This document shows positions 33,101 to 40,553 of a stretch of DNA of 40,553 nt, in pieces. The position numbers and the translations under genes are program-made. Under the pieces are notes generated by a model. It saw only the letters and a list, made by a program, of their open reading frames with translations. It was not told the DNA's origin and made no database searches. Source of the DNA: Sulfurimonas sp. (GTDB taxonomy: Bacteria > Campylobacterota > Campylobacteria > Campylobacterales > Sulfurimonadaceae); contig NZ_JABIOQ010000007.1 of the NCBI RefSeq assembly GCF_018698455.1, forward strand, positions 1-40,553, written 5' to 3'. Numbering within the stretch: the stretch's first letter is position 1; every line of letters begins with the position of its first letter.

Positions 33101-35500
33101 ATGTTACATTTAAAATCGTATGTTGGATCAGTTCTATTAGCAGCTCTTCTTTTACAAGGTTGTGGTTCAAGCGAATCAGAGAACACAACAGTTACTTCCA
33201 AGGTTTCTGCTTCAGTTATTCAAGCAGAAAATACTATTGATGCAATTAATGAAGCATTTGTAGGTTTAGATGAAAACTCAACACAAGAAGAAGTTGATGC
33301 AGCCACAAGAGAAGCAAAACTTTTAGCTAGTCAACCTGTTTCATCAACTCAAACTGCTACACAGACAGCTGGTTTATTTTCTAAAATTACTGATAAAGTT
33401 AAAGATAAAGTTAAAGATGGTCTTGTAAAAGTACTAGATACAAAACTTGGTGACAAAGTTACAACTGCTGCTTTTGATGTTGTACTTAACTCCGAGGGTG
33501 TTACTGTTGTTATGCTTGATTTAGCACGTAAGTCTGAGACAACTTCACAAATCATGATTAACTCTATGGAAGCAGACTGGGGTTTAGCTGAAAAAATGTG
33601 TCCTATGCTTCGCGGGAGTACAGAGTTTGGTGAAAAATTTACTGCACTTGCAGAAGAACGTGACATCATAGGTCGTTTCTTCTTTGAAAGAATAGACGCA
33701 AATATGTACGGCTGTTTAACAGATGCCATGCTTCTTTCAAACAATGATGCTGTACATGATGGAAGTGTTTCACACTCTACAAATGCATATATGGGTCTTT
33801 TAATGGATCGTTATGCAAATGACTACTTCATTACTCCAACTGGTTCAACAGCTGTGCGTCGTGCTGATAAGTTTGTTTCTTTACTTTTAAACACAGGTGC
33901 TAATGCAACTTATGATGCAAATACTAAGACTTTTACAGGTCATGGTGATGCAAATGAACTTATAAATGAAAAATTCTTCTACTCACTTTTCAAAACACCA
34001 GAAACAACAGACTCTTTTGTCTCTGCAATGGATAAAGTAAAATCAGCTGATGCAGCTAATGGAACTAATACACTTACTATGCTTATGGACAACATCTTTC
34101 TTGGCAAACCAAATGGTGCTGGTGAAGCTGATACTATACAAGGTTACTTAAACATAATCGCTATAGGTTCTGGTATGTATGATGGAATTTATGGCGAAGC
34201 TAATGCTGAAGGTACTCGTTCTGGTGCTTATGGTTTTGGTGCTTACTCTGGAGCATTTATTGGTTTTGCAGGTCTTATTCCATCTGATCGTTACATGACT
34301 TATGCTAGAGCATTTATGAATGCTGGCTATAAGTATGCTGAATTTCATGGTATAAATGTTTGGGGTACTGCACTTGATAGTGCAACTACTGTTGCTCAAG
34401 CTGCATGGGATGCTTATACTGCTCCAACTGATGTAGCAGCAACTCCTTCTCCTGCTCGTTCAGCTGGTTTAGGGCTTACAGGTTCAGACTGGTATGATGA
34501 TATTTTTGACCTTATGCTTAGTGCATGGTCAAGTGTAAGTCTTGCAGACCTTAGTTCCGCACTATTAAGTAGTGATCAATCTGTTATGGCTGAGTTAACT
34601 GATCAAGGTAATACTGCATACTCAATTTTTGTAGATGGTCGTAATGCTGATGGAAGTAAAAATGAAGCTTATATGACTACAATTACTAATCCTAATTATA
34701 TTCCATCGACTCAAGATGGAATAGAAAATGACAATGTCTATGGGATACATGGTCTCATTGAATTAGCTATGCAAGAAGATATTTTTTATGTTACTTGCGG
34801 TAGTAGTGCAACTGATATAACTACCTCTTTTGAAAATTCACTTGGATACACTTGTGATAACAATGTAAGTTACACTATGGCTCATGCTAAAGCTGCGTTT
34901 ACTTTACCAGCATTTAACGAACTTACTTGGGAATTTGCTTACGGTACTGCAACTAATGGTGCAATGGCTTACTATGATAACAATGTTGATGCTAATTGGC
35001 TCGCTGACTTAAGTTCAAATGAACTAGTTCGTGAATACTTTTATCCATCTGCTAAAAATATTTATATTCCGAACTGGTTGCTCGCTGTTGATTGGCTAAG
35101 TGCCCCTGCAAACTTTAAAAATACAAATGTTGCTAAAACTAACTTTGACTTTAATGCTGGGTACTTTGATATCTATGTAACTTCAATAAATGAGACTCTG
35201 TTTCATGTTACTGATGAAAACAATGTAACAACAACTGGCGACATTGATTTAGTTACGGTTGCTGGTACTGTTAAAACTATTGAAATATCTAAAGTTGATA
35301 TGGGTAACGATGATATTATCGCTGTTGATGAAGATGGTCTTGATATTACTGGTCTTAATGTTTATAAAATCCGTGCTATTACACCAGAAGATACTCAAGC
35401 TCTTATGAACTACCTATCAGATCTAAGTGATAGTGCATTAAGTGCTATCGGACTTGACTCTTCAAACACTGCTAATGTAGATACTACGGTAGCACCGTAA
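33101..35500 (+). CDS. Large lipoprotein of unknown function
   Basis: A 799-residue protein with a lipoprotein signal: Lys5, a hydrophobic core and a lipobox ending Gln-Gly-Cys21. It should be lipidated and placed in an outer-membrane leaflet. After a Ser/Thr-rich linker and a Lys/Asp amphipathic helix (ITDKVKDKVKDGLVKVL), most of the chain is a helical, Ala/Tyr-rich globular region. Examples are GAYGFGAYSGAFIGFAG and AEFHGINVWGTALDSATTVA. A shorter beta-rich C-terminal region starts near 680 (FDIYVTSINETLFHV). Four further Cys occur in two neighbouring pairs and could form disulfides. I recognise no family. The adjacent FadL-like gene suggests a joint role with a hydrophobic substrate (inference). 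Confidence 0.9.
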   Translation: MLHLKSYVGSVLLAALLLQGCGSSESENTTVTSKVSASVIQAENTIDAINEAFVGLDENSTQEEVDAATREAKLLASQPVSSTQTATQTAGLFSKITDKVKDKVKDGLVKVLDTKLGDKVTTAAFDVVLNSEGVTVVMLDLARKSETTSQIMINSMEADWGLAEKMCPMLRGSTEFGEKFTALAEERDIIGRFFFERIDANMYGCLTDAMLLSNNDAVHDGSVSHSTNAYMGLLMDRYANDYFITPTGSTAVRRADKFVSLLLNTGANATYDANTKTFTGHGDANELINEKFFYSLFKTPETTDSFVSAMDKVKSADAANGTNTLTMLMDNIFLGKPNGAGEADTIQGYLNIIAIGSGMYDGIYGEANAEGTRSGAYGFGAYSGAFIGFAGLIPSDRYMTYARAFMNAGYKYAEFHGINVWGTALDSATTVAQAAWDAYTAPTDVAATPSPARSAGLGLTGSDWYDDIFDLMLSAWSSVSLADLSSALLSSDQSVMAELTDQGNTAYSIFVDGRNADGSKNEAYMTTITNPNYIPSTQDGIENDNVYGIHGLIELAMQEDIFYVTCGSSATDITTSFENSLGYTCDNNVSYTMAHAKAAFTLPAFNELTWEFAYGTATNGAMAYYDNNVDANWLADLSSNELVREYFYPSAKNIYIPNWLLAVDWLSAPANFKNTNVAKTNFDFNAGYFDIYVTSINETLFHVTDENNVTTTGDIDLVTVAGTVKTIEISKVDMGNDDIIAVDEDGLDITGLNVYKIRAITPEDTQALMNYLSDLSDSALSAIGLDSSNTANVDTTVAP

Positions 35501-35527
35501 GTAGCTAATTCCTTATTCGCTTATATG

Positions 35528-35550
35528 TAAACCAGCTTTAAGCTGGTTTA
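35528..35550 (+). terminator. Hairpin between the lipoprotein and FadL-like genes
   Basis: A 10-bp stem, taaaccagct / agctggttta, with loop tta is followed by ctctacttt. The weak U-tract suggests partial read-through into the FadL-like gene, or attenuation. Confidence 0.6.
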
Positions 35551-35630
35551 CTCTACTTTACACTCTAAGAAATTTTTCTCTTAATATTCAGTAGAATTTT
35601 AATACAAAAATTTTCAACAATAGGCTTTAT

Positions 35631-37184
35631 ATGTTAAAAAAAACTCTTTTACTATCACTGTCTGCTACTTTACTGCTTGCCACAAACGGTGTTAACATGG
35701 TAGGTACTTCTACGGTTTCTCGTTCTATGGGTGGAACAGGTGTAGCCTTTTACTCTCATGCAACAGAAGCTATGCATAAAAATATCTCAATGCTTGGCGA
35801 CATAGAAAAAGATGAATTTCAGTTTGATATGACTATTTTTAGTGCCACAGTGAATTCAACTGTCTATGATAAAATGCCACTCAATGCAAATCTAGTGCTT
35901 CCAAATCTCCCTAGTTACGACAATCCAATAACAGCGACAAGTGCAAATATGTTCGATACTAACTTCATACCATCAATGACTTATGCAACTCGTATATTTG
36001 ATGAACTAGTATTTGGATTTGCAATTATAGGAGCTGCTGGTATGGCAACACAGTATGAGGGTGAGTATTCACAGCGTCAGTTAAACTCTTCAATGTTACT
36101 TATGAAAATAATTCCAGGTTTTTCGTATAGACAAGGTAATACAACCTTTGGTTTTGCACCCGTTTTAGGTCTTGGTTCTTTAAGCTTAAATTATGATGAT
36201 CGTTACCTAGATGAAAGTGGTAATTCTTATGATTATGGTACAAAACCACAATCACAGCGTGAGGGTATATTTGGAACTAATGTTGGAGGAAGTGAATTAG
36301 AATCCGCTATTGGCTATACTGTTGGAATGGATGTCAAAGTAACTCCAAAACTACGTATAGGTGCAACTTATAACTCTGCTTTAAAAAATACCTATAGAGA
36401 AGTTGCAAATTTTTCGCAGTTTGGACCAAATGGAATGGTCTACATGGCTGATGAATGGATGAGAAATAATACAGGAGCAGGACTAACAACAGGTGATGTC
36501 AGTACTATTGGTGTTCAATTAATGGATAATGTAGCCTTTTCAACTATTCCAAATGCACAGGATATAGCAGATACTATTCAAAAACTTTCTGGAGCTGGTA
36601 GTATTACAGATGCACTTGCTGCAACGAATCCAGATCACCGAGATGATTTAACAATGGAACAGCCTTGGGAAATAGCAGTTGGCTTCGCTTATGATATATC
36701 TAATAAAATGGTTGTGACATTTGATTATCGTTATATTGCATGGGGAACGGCTGAAGGTTATAGAGATTTTGGCTGGGATAGCCAACATGTTTATGCTTTT
36801 GGTATGCAACACACAGGAAAAGATTATGTCCTACGTGCAGGTTATTCCTATGCTGATTCACCTATCCCAAATACTACTGATGAATTTGGAGCAGTCTTGA
36901 CAGATGTGCAAGGTACACTTGTATTTAAACAGGCAGTTTCTATGTTAAATATGGTAGGGTTTCCTGCTATTTCAACCACACATTTTAGTGTTGGTGGAGG
37001 TTATGCCTTTGATGAAGATATAGATTTTGACCTTGCCATGATGTACTCGCCAACAGCAACTGCAACTCGCTCTGGTTCACTAAATCCAGTTGAACTAGGA
37101 TTTGAAGCTGTAGATATGCCTTATGAATATCAAACAACTATGCAACAACTAAGCCTCTCTTTTGGTATTAACTATAAGTTCTAA
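35631..37184 (+). CDS. FadL/OmpP1-family outer membrane protein
   Basis: A 517-residue beta-barrel with a signal peptide (about 1-18). The FadL-type N-terminal hatch reads NMVGTSTVSRSMGGTGVAF. The usual Asn-Pro-Ala of that segment appears as Asn-Ile-Ser (HKNISML). The barrel has the family's segments PWEIAVGFAYDI, FDYRYIAWG, YVLRAGYSYADSPIP and HFSVGGGYAFDEDIDFDLAMMY, ending SFGINYKF with C-terminal Phe. FadL proteins pass long-chain fatty acids or other hydrophobic compounds across the outer membrane. It lies 130 bases downstream of the lipoprotein gene with a hairpin between. The lost Asn-Pro-Ala and the lipoprotein partner make the substrate uncertain. Confidence 0.88.
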   Translation: MLKKTLLLSLSATLLLATNGVNMVGTSTVSRSMGGTGVAFYSHATEAMHKNISMLGDIEKDEFQFDMTIFSATVNSTVYDKMPLNANLVLPNLPSYDNPITATSANMFDTNFIPSMTYATRIFDELVFGFAIIGAAGMATQYEGEYSQRQLNSSMLLMKIIPGFSYRQGNTTFGFAPVLGLGSLSLNYDDRYLDESGNSYDYGTKPQSQREGIFGTNVGGSELESAIGYTVGMDVKVTPKLRIGATYNSALKNTYREVANFSQFGPNGMVYMADEWMRNNTGAGLTTGDVSTIGVQLMDNVAFSTIPNAQDIADTIQKLSGAGSITDALAATNPDHRDDLTMEQPWEIAVGFAYDISNKMVVTFDYRYIAWGTAEGYRDFGWDSQHVYAFGMQHTGKDYVLRAGYSYADSPIPNTTDEFGAVLTDVQGTLVFKQAVSMLNMVGFPAISTTHFSVGGGYAFDEDIDFDLAMMYSPTATATRSGSLNPVELGFEAVDMPYEYQTTMQQLSLSFGINYKF

Positions 37185-37205
37185 AAGTATTTCTTACAAT
37201 ATAAA

Positions 37206-37520
37206 CTAGTCATCGTCCTCATCATCTTCAAGCAAATCGCTCATGTCTAAGACTTTTGGCTTTGCCTTCACCGCTGTCAATTCACTGAGGTCTTCTACTG
37301 GAATATCAAGAGCCATCGAAACAAAAGACATAAGAGCATTATCATCAACAATCTCTTGACATGCCTCAGATGTAGTATAAATAGTTAGTATCTTATTTGT
37401 AAACAATATATCTTTAGGTTGTATTTTCAAGTCTGCTGCAATCTCATGTAGATCAGGACGAGTGAGGTGTATACCTTCTACTTTCATAGAGAAACCTGTT
37501 CTATTATCTGGAATTATCAT
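37206..37520 (-). CDS. Conserved small acidic-tailed protein, unknown function
   Basis: A 104-residue cytoplasmic protein. I start at ATG 37518-37520 (MIIPDNRTGF), one base after the argS stop, with GAGGAAG inside the argS end as ribosome binding site. A longer reading from 37562 would overlap argS. The core (about 10-80) alternates strand and helix (FSMKVEGIHLTRPDLHEIAA, KDILFTNKILTIYT). A linker and the tail LEDDEDDD follow. No family is recognised, but tight coupling to argS indicates a real gene. Confidence 0.7.
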   Translation of the reverse strand: MIIPDNRTGFSMKVEGIHLTRPDLHEIAADLKIQPKDILFTNKILTIYTTSEACQEIVDDNALMSFVSMALDIPVEDLSELTAVKAKPKVLDMSDLLEDDEDDD

Positions 37521-37521
37521 T

Positions 37522-39123
37522 TTATACTTCCTCTTCTTTAACCATCTTATCTTTAGCTGCAATTCCCATAAGAGAAAGACCAGTTTTTATACTTAAAGCA
37601 ACAACAAGTATAAGCTTGAGTAGTTTTGCTTCATCATCTGTACCTATCATTCTTACATCATAGTAAAACTTGTGTAAAGATGCCGCTAATGACTTTAGGT
37701 AATCAGGTAGTTTTTGTACTTGACGAGAATTAAAAGCGTCTTCAACAATCTCAGGAAGTAAAAGAGCGTCAAAAAGTAAGATATCTGCACTCTCACCCAA
37801 GTTTTTAAGCTCGGCTGCATTTATCTCGTCTTTTGAAACAGTAGCCTTGCTCAGTAATGTTTGAATACGAGCATGTGCATACTGAATGTAAAAAACAGGA
37901 TTTGAGCTATCTTGCTTTTTAAACTCAGCTAAATCAAACTCTAATGCAGTATCAGACTTCTTAGATGCAAAGATGAAACGCAGAGCATCAGAACCGATCT
38001 CTTCAACTATGTCACTCATAAGGATTACATTACCTGCGCGCTTACTCATTTTGTAAGGTTCACCATCTTTTAAAAGAGAAACCATTTGAGAAAGAAGTAC
38101 TTCAAGTTTATTTGAATCATAGCCGAGAAAATCTATAGCTGCGTTTACTCTCGGGATATACCCATGGTGGTCAGCTCCCCAGATATTTATGTAATGATCA
38201 TAGCCTCGTTCAAACTTTTGGTTGTGATAGACTATGTCACCAGCTAAGTAAGTTGGACGACCATCATCACGAACAACTACTCTATCGTGATCATCACCCT
38301 TAGACTCAGACTTTATCCAAAGCTTCTCTTCTTTCTCATAAACATTGTCACCCATCTTCTTCATTACTCTATCCCAGTCAGCATAGAGACCAGACTCATG
38401 AACAAAAGTATCAAAATGGATGTTAGTGTCAGCTAAAGAATCAACTACGATGTCCATTACTTTATCTTTAGCCCACATTGCAAGTTCTTTTTGGCGAGAT
38501 TCATCATTTAGAATTTCAGCTCCAAAATGTTCTTTTGCACCTGAAGCTAAAGACTCAAGATACTCACCTCTATAATAAGACTCAGGATACTCAACGTTAT
38601 CTTCTTTTAAAATATTTTCACGAGCATACAGTTGAATAGAGAGACCAAGTAAATCTATCTGATTTCCAGCATCATTAACATAATACTCTGCAGTAATGTC
38701 ATAACCTAAATGTTTTGCTAAACGGTAAAGTGTATCTCCGTAAACAGCACCACGTGCATGACCTATATGAAGAGGTCCAGTAGGGTTTGCAGATACAAAT
38801 TCTAAAAGTATTTTTTGATTTTTGTCTTGCTTAGCAAATGCACTTGGATTATCTAATGCCCAAGATGCATACTCAGCTAAAAAGCCCTCACTTAAACGAA
38901 AGTTTATATAACCTTTAACAGACTCAACACTTGAAAACTCTGGAGACTCTGTAAAAGATGCAACTAAATCTTCTGCAATTATCATAGGGGATTTTTTCAA
39001 CTCTTTAGCAAGTGAAAATGCTATAGGAGTCGCAAAGTGACCAAAAGAACGATCACGTGGTTTTTCTAAAACAACCTCTCGACCTAGCTTTTCGCGCAAT
39101 AGCGCCGATACACGTTGTTTCAT
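37522..39123 (-). CDS. argS: Arginyl-tRNA synthetase
   Basis: A class I synthetase that charges tRNA-Arg. The HIGH motif is in PTGPLHIGHARGAVYGD and the KMSKS loop is KMSKRAGN. The N-terminal additional domain is short (LREKLGREVVLEKPRDRSFGHFATP). The C-terminal helical anticodon-binding domain contains FYIQYAHARIQTLLSK and LAASLHKFYYDVR. At 533 residues it is near the usual Campylobacterota size and shorter than the E. coli enzyme. It lies 3 bases after tatA and 1 base before the small downstream gene. Confidence 0.97.
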   Translation of the reverse strand: MKQRVSALLREKLGREVVLEKPRDRSFGHFATPIAFSLAKELKKSPMIIAEDLVASFTESPEFSSVESVKGYINFRLSEGFLAEYASWALDNPSAFAKQDKNQKILLEFVSANPTGPLHIGHARGAVYGDTLYRLAKHLGYDITAEYYVNDAGNQIDLLGLSIQLYARENILKEDNVEYPESYYRGEYLESLASGAKEHFGAEILNDESRQKELAMWAKDKVMDIVVDSLADTNIHFDTFVHESGLYADWDRVMKKMGDNVYEKEEKLWIKSESKGDDHDRVVVRDDGRPTYLAGDIVYHNQKFERGYDHYINIWGADHHGYIPRVNAAIDFLGYDSNKLEVLLSQMVSLLKDGEPYKMSKRAGNVILMSDIVEEIGSDALRFIFASKKSDTALEFDLAEFKKQDSSNPVFYIQYAHARIQTLLSKATVSKDEINAAELKNLGESADILLFDALLLPEIVEDAFNSRQVQKLPDYLKSLAASLHKFYYDVRMIGTDDEAKLLKLILVVALSIKTGLSLMGIAAKDKMVKEEEV

Positions 39124-39126
39124 ATA

Positions 39127-39357
39127 TTATACTTTTGTTGTTGTGTCAGTTGTTTCAGCAGAAGCTACTTCTTCACTACCTTCAACTTTTTTAGGCTCAT
39201 CTGCTGCGATCTCTTCATCAACCTCTTTCATTTCGCTCTTAAAGTTTTTGATTCCTTTTCCAAAACCTTTTGCTAAGTCAGGTATTTTCTTTGCTCCAAA
39301 GAGAAGAACAATTATTCCAAATATTATTACTAGTTCTGTTGTACCAGGCATGCCCAT
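39127..39357 (-). CDS. tatA: Sec-independent translocase subunit TatA
   Basis: TatA forms the protein-conducting part of the twin-arginine pathway at the inner membrane. The 76 residues have the family layout: a short N-terminus, one membrane helix ([20 protein letters not shown] with the hinge FGAKKIP), the amphipathic helix [16 protein letters not shown] and a charged, Ala/Glu/Thr-rich tail. It lies between gmk (75-base gap) and argS (3 bases). tatC and tatB are not in this window. An AAAGGA ribosome binding site precedes the ATG. Confidence 0.95.
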   Translation of the reverse strand: MGMPGTTELVIIFGIIVLLFGAKKIPDLAKGFGKGIKNFKSEMKEVDEEIAADEPKKVEGSEEVASAETTDTTTKV

Positions 39358-39432
39358 TATATATTTCCTTTTATAAAATTAAGTTGTGAGTATATCGCTA
39401 CTTTGCTGTAACTTCTCTTATCGAGGCTATTA

Positions 39433-40053
39433 CTATATCTCTTCCCATCCTTGCACAAAAGTATTTATCCTGTCGTGAGGGATCTTTAATCGTGCTGTGA
39501 TTGCTACTTTTTTAAGAACTGATGCAGCTGTTTCCAAGTCATCATTTACTATAAAATAATCAAATTCAGAAACCCTTTGTATCTCTCTAATCGCCATTTT
39601 AACACGTCGATTAATTACTTCTTGTGAATCAGTAGAACGGTTTTTCAGTCGTCTTTGCAGTTCAGACAAACTAGGTGGTGTAACAAATACTGAAGTAGTT
39701 ATATCACCTAGTCTATTTTTGATAGCCATATTACCTTGAACATCTATATCAAAGATAACTAACTTACCATCTGCCAGTGCTTTTTTTACTGGTTTTATAG
39801 ATGTCCCATAGTAGTTACCATGAACTGATGCATACTCTAAGAAATTATCATTTTCTATGTCTTTTTCAAATTCTTCTTTTGTAGCAAAATGGTAATGTAC
39901 ATCTTGTACTTCCCCTTCTCTTATGGGACGAGTCGTCGTAGAGATTGAAAAGTAATAATCACCAATGGCATCAGATATCTTATTTATTAAAGAACTTTTA
40001 CCAGCTCCACTTGGTCCAGATAAAACTAAAACTACTCCATTTTTCTCAACCAC
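39433..40053 (-). CDS. gmk: Guanylate kinase
   Basis: Gmk phosphorylates GMP to GDP. The P-loop is LSGPSGAGKSSL near the start. STTTRPIREGEVQDVHYHF is the GMP-binding region, and FDIDVQGNMAIK and FVTPPSLSELQRRLKNR follow. The 206-residue length is standard. The start is GTG (40051-40053), sharing one base with the upstream stop (TAGTG); no in-frame ATG precedes the P-loop. It is coupled to the acidic-protein gene. Confidence 0.97.
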   Translation of the reverse strand: MVEKNGVVLVLSGPSGAGKSSLINKISDAIGDYYFSISTTTRPIREGEVQDVHYHFATKEEFEKDIENDNFLEYASVHGNYYGTSIKPVKKALADGKLVIFDIDVQGNMAIKNRLGDITTSVFVTPPSLSELQRRLKNRSTDSQEVINRRVKMAIREIQRVSEFDYFIVNDDLETAASVLKKVAITARLKIPHDRINTFVQGWEEI

Positions 40054-40553
40054 TATTGATCACCCAGAGTAATGTTAATACTTATTTTCATCCCTTTCAT
40101 AGAAGCTGCGACATCTTTATCACTTAAAGCTGTTAGAAGTTTCTTTAAAGCTTCTATACCATTATTATCAGATGTTTCTTCTTTAATGCTATCTGTAACA
40201 ACTTCTTCGTTTACTTCATTCTCTTCTTCAGAACTTTCTTCTACTAACTCATCAATGATTGAGCCTTCTTCTTCTACTTCTTCACCAATCGCAATTTTAA
40301 GGTCTTTACTCGTTAAACCGTCAAACACATTCATATCATTCTCAACTATATTTAAAAGGGTCTCTGCATCAACCTCACTTTCTAATTCTTCTTCACTCAA
40401 CTCATCAACAGCATTCTCTATTTGAGCTTCTATATCTAGTTCCTCTTCCTCTTGGGCCGGAGCTTCTTCAGGTTCTTCTTCTAGGTCTAGTGATAACTCT
40501 TCGTCTAGCTCAAGATCATCTTCTCCTAAATCTAAATCGTCTAAGTCTAGTTC
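40053..40553 (-). CDS. Highly acidic (poly-Glu/Asp) protein, N-terminus outside window
   Basis: The minus frame is open from its stop at 40053 to the window edge, so the gene continues beyond 40553. The 166 visible residues are very acidic, with repeated blocks such as ELDLDDLDLGEDDLELDEEL and EEEELDIEAQ. They end in a conserved-looking, more ordered stretch, ALKKLLTALSDKDVAASM and KGMKISINITLGDQ. The position before gmk-tatA-argS matches the highly acidic / poly-E-rich protein gene I recall in Campylobacter and Helicobacter, where it sits next to flagellar genes. A role at the cell pole or with flagella is possible but not shown here. Confidence 0.8.
   Translation of the reverse strand, partial: ELDLDDLDLGEDDLELDEELSLDLEEEPEEAPAQEEEELDIEAQIENAVDELSEEELESEVDAETLLNIVENDMNVFDGLTSKDLKIAIGEEVEEEGSIIDELVEESSEEENEVNEEVVTDSIKEETSDNNGIEALKKLLTALSDKDVAASMKGMKISINITLGDQ

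Noticed and set aside
37521-37562. Longer start for the gene after argS
   Set aside because: It would overlap the argS coding end in another frame, while a good ribosome binding site precedes the internal ATG.
1-40553. CRISPR arrays, tRNA or rRNA genes, restriction or toxin systems
   Set aside because: No spaced direct repeats, cloverleaf-like segments or matching protein motifs were found on reading both strands.

Overview
The window is AT-rich chromosomal DNA from a member of the Campylobacterota (Epsilonproteobacteria), most likely a free-living Sulfurimonas-like chemolithotroph. I infer this from protein character and gene order. The divergent gap-pgk-tpiA / nadD-rsfS block and the acidic protein-gmk-tatA-argS block match the order I recall from Campylobacter and Helicobacter. 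Promoters show a strong TATAAT -10 with no clear -35, as usual in this phylum. No rRNA, tRNA, CRISPR array or prophage was seen. Assignment below genus level is not possible from sequence reading alone.

Layout. 1-640: nested remnants of an IS5-like and an IS3-like element. 646-3621 (-): gap-pgk-tpiA. 3685-4555 (+): nadD-rsfS. 4542-7920 (-): response regulator, histidine kinase and an MltF-type lytic transglycosylase. 7993-11608 (-): OprD-like porin, feoA and feoB, with Fur-box-like sites over both promoters. 11757-12314 (+): CDP-alcohol phosphatidyltransferase. 12316-14137 (-): rmuC, a small TTG-start gene and a DoxX-family gene. 14384-15997 (+): DEAD-box helicase behind a leader that can fold in two ways. 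16105-16488 (+): HIT protein. 16504-19464 (-): ndk-yceD-rpmF-plsX-fabH. 19628-19912 (-): ferredoxin. 20024-21181 (-): metK. 21369-21965 (+): peroxiredoxin. 22033-24193 (-): Pif1-like helicase and EamA transporter. 24269-25516 (+): REC-REC-GGDEF. 25561-26050: nhaA pseudogene. 26054-28183 (-): DUF819 membrane protein and dipeptide epimerase. 28262-30070 (+): PilZ protein and ExoX-like exonuclease. 30045-32072 (-): GNAT and NhaC-type antiporter. 32114-32785 (+): L,D-transpeptidase. 33101-37184 (+): large unknown lipoprotein and FadL-like outer-membrane protein. 37206-40553 (-): acidic protein (partial), gmk, tatA, argS and a small conserved unknown.

Working together. Most of the window is housekeeping: glycolysis, NAD synthesis, ribosome silencing, fatty-acid and phospholipid initiation, and SAM synthesis. 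The accessory layer has four themes: ferrous iron uptake (porin + FeoAB), cell-wall turnover (MltF, dipeptide epimerase, L,D-transpeptidase), c-di-GMP (GGDEF regulator and PilZ effector 2.7 kb apart), and sodium/proton exchange (intact NhaC-type, decayed NhaA). The best candidates for something undescribed are the lipoprotein/FadL pair at 33101-37184, the switch-like leader of the DEAD-box helicase at 14305-14383, and the Fur-controlled porin upstream of feoAB.
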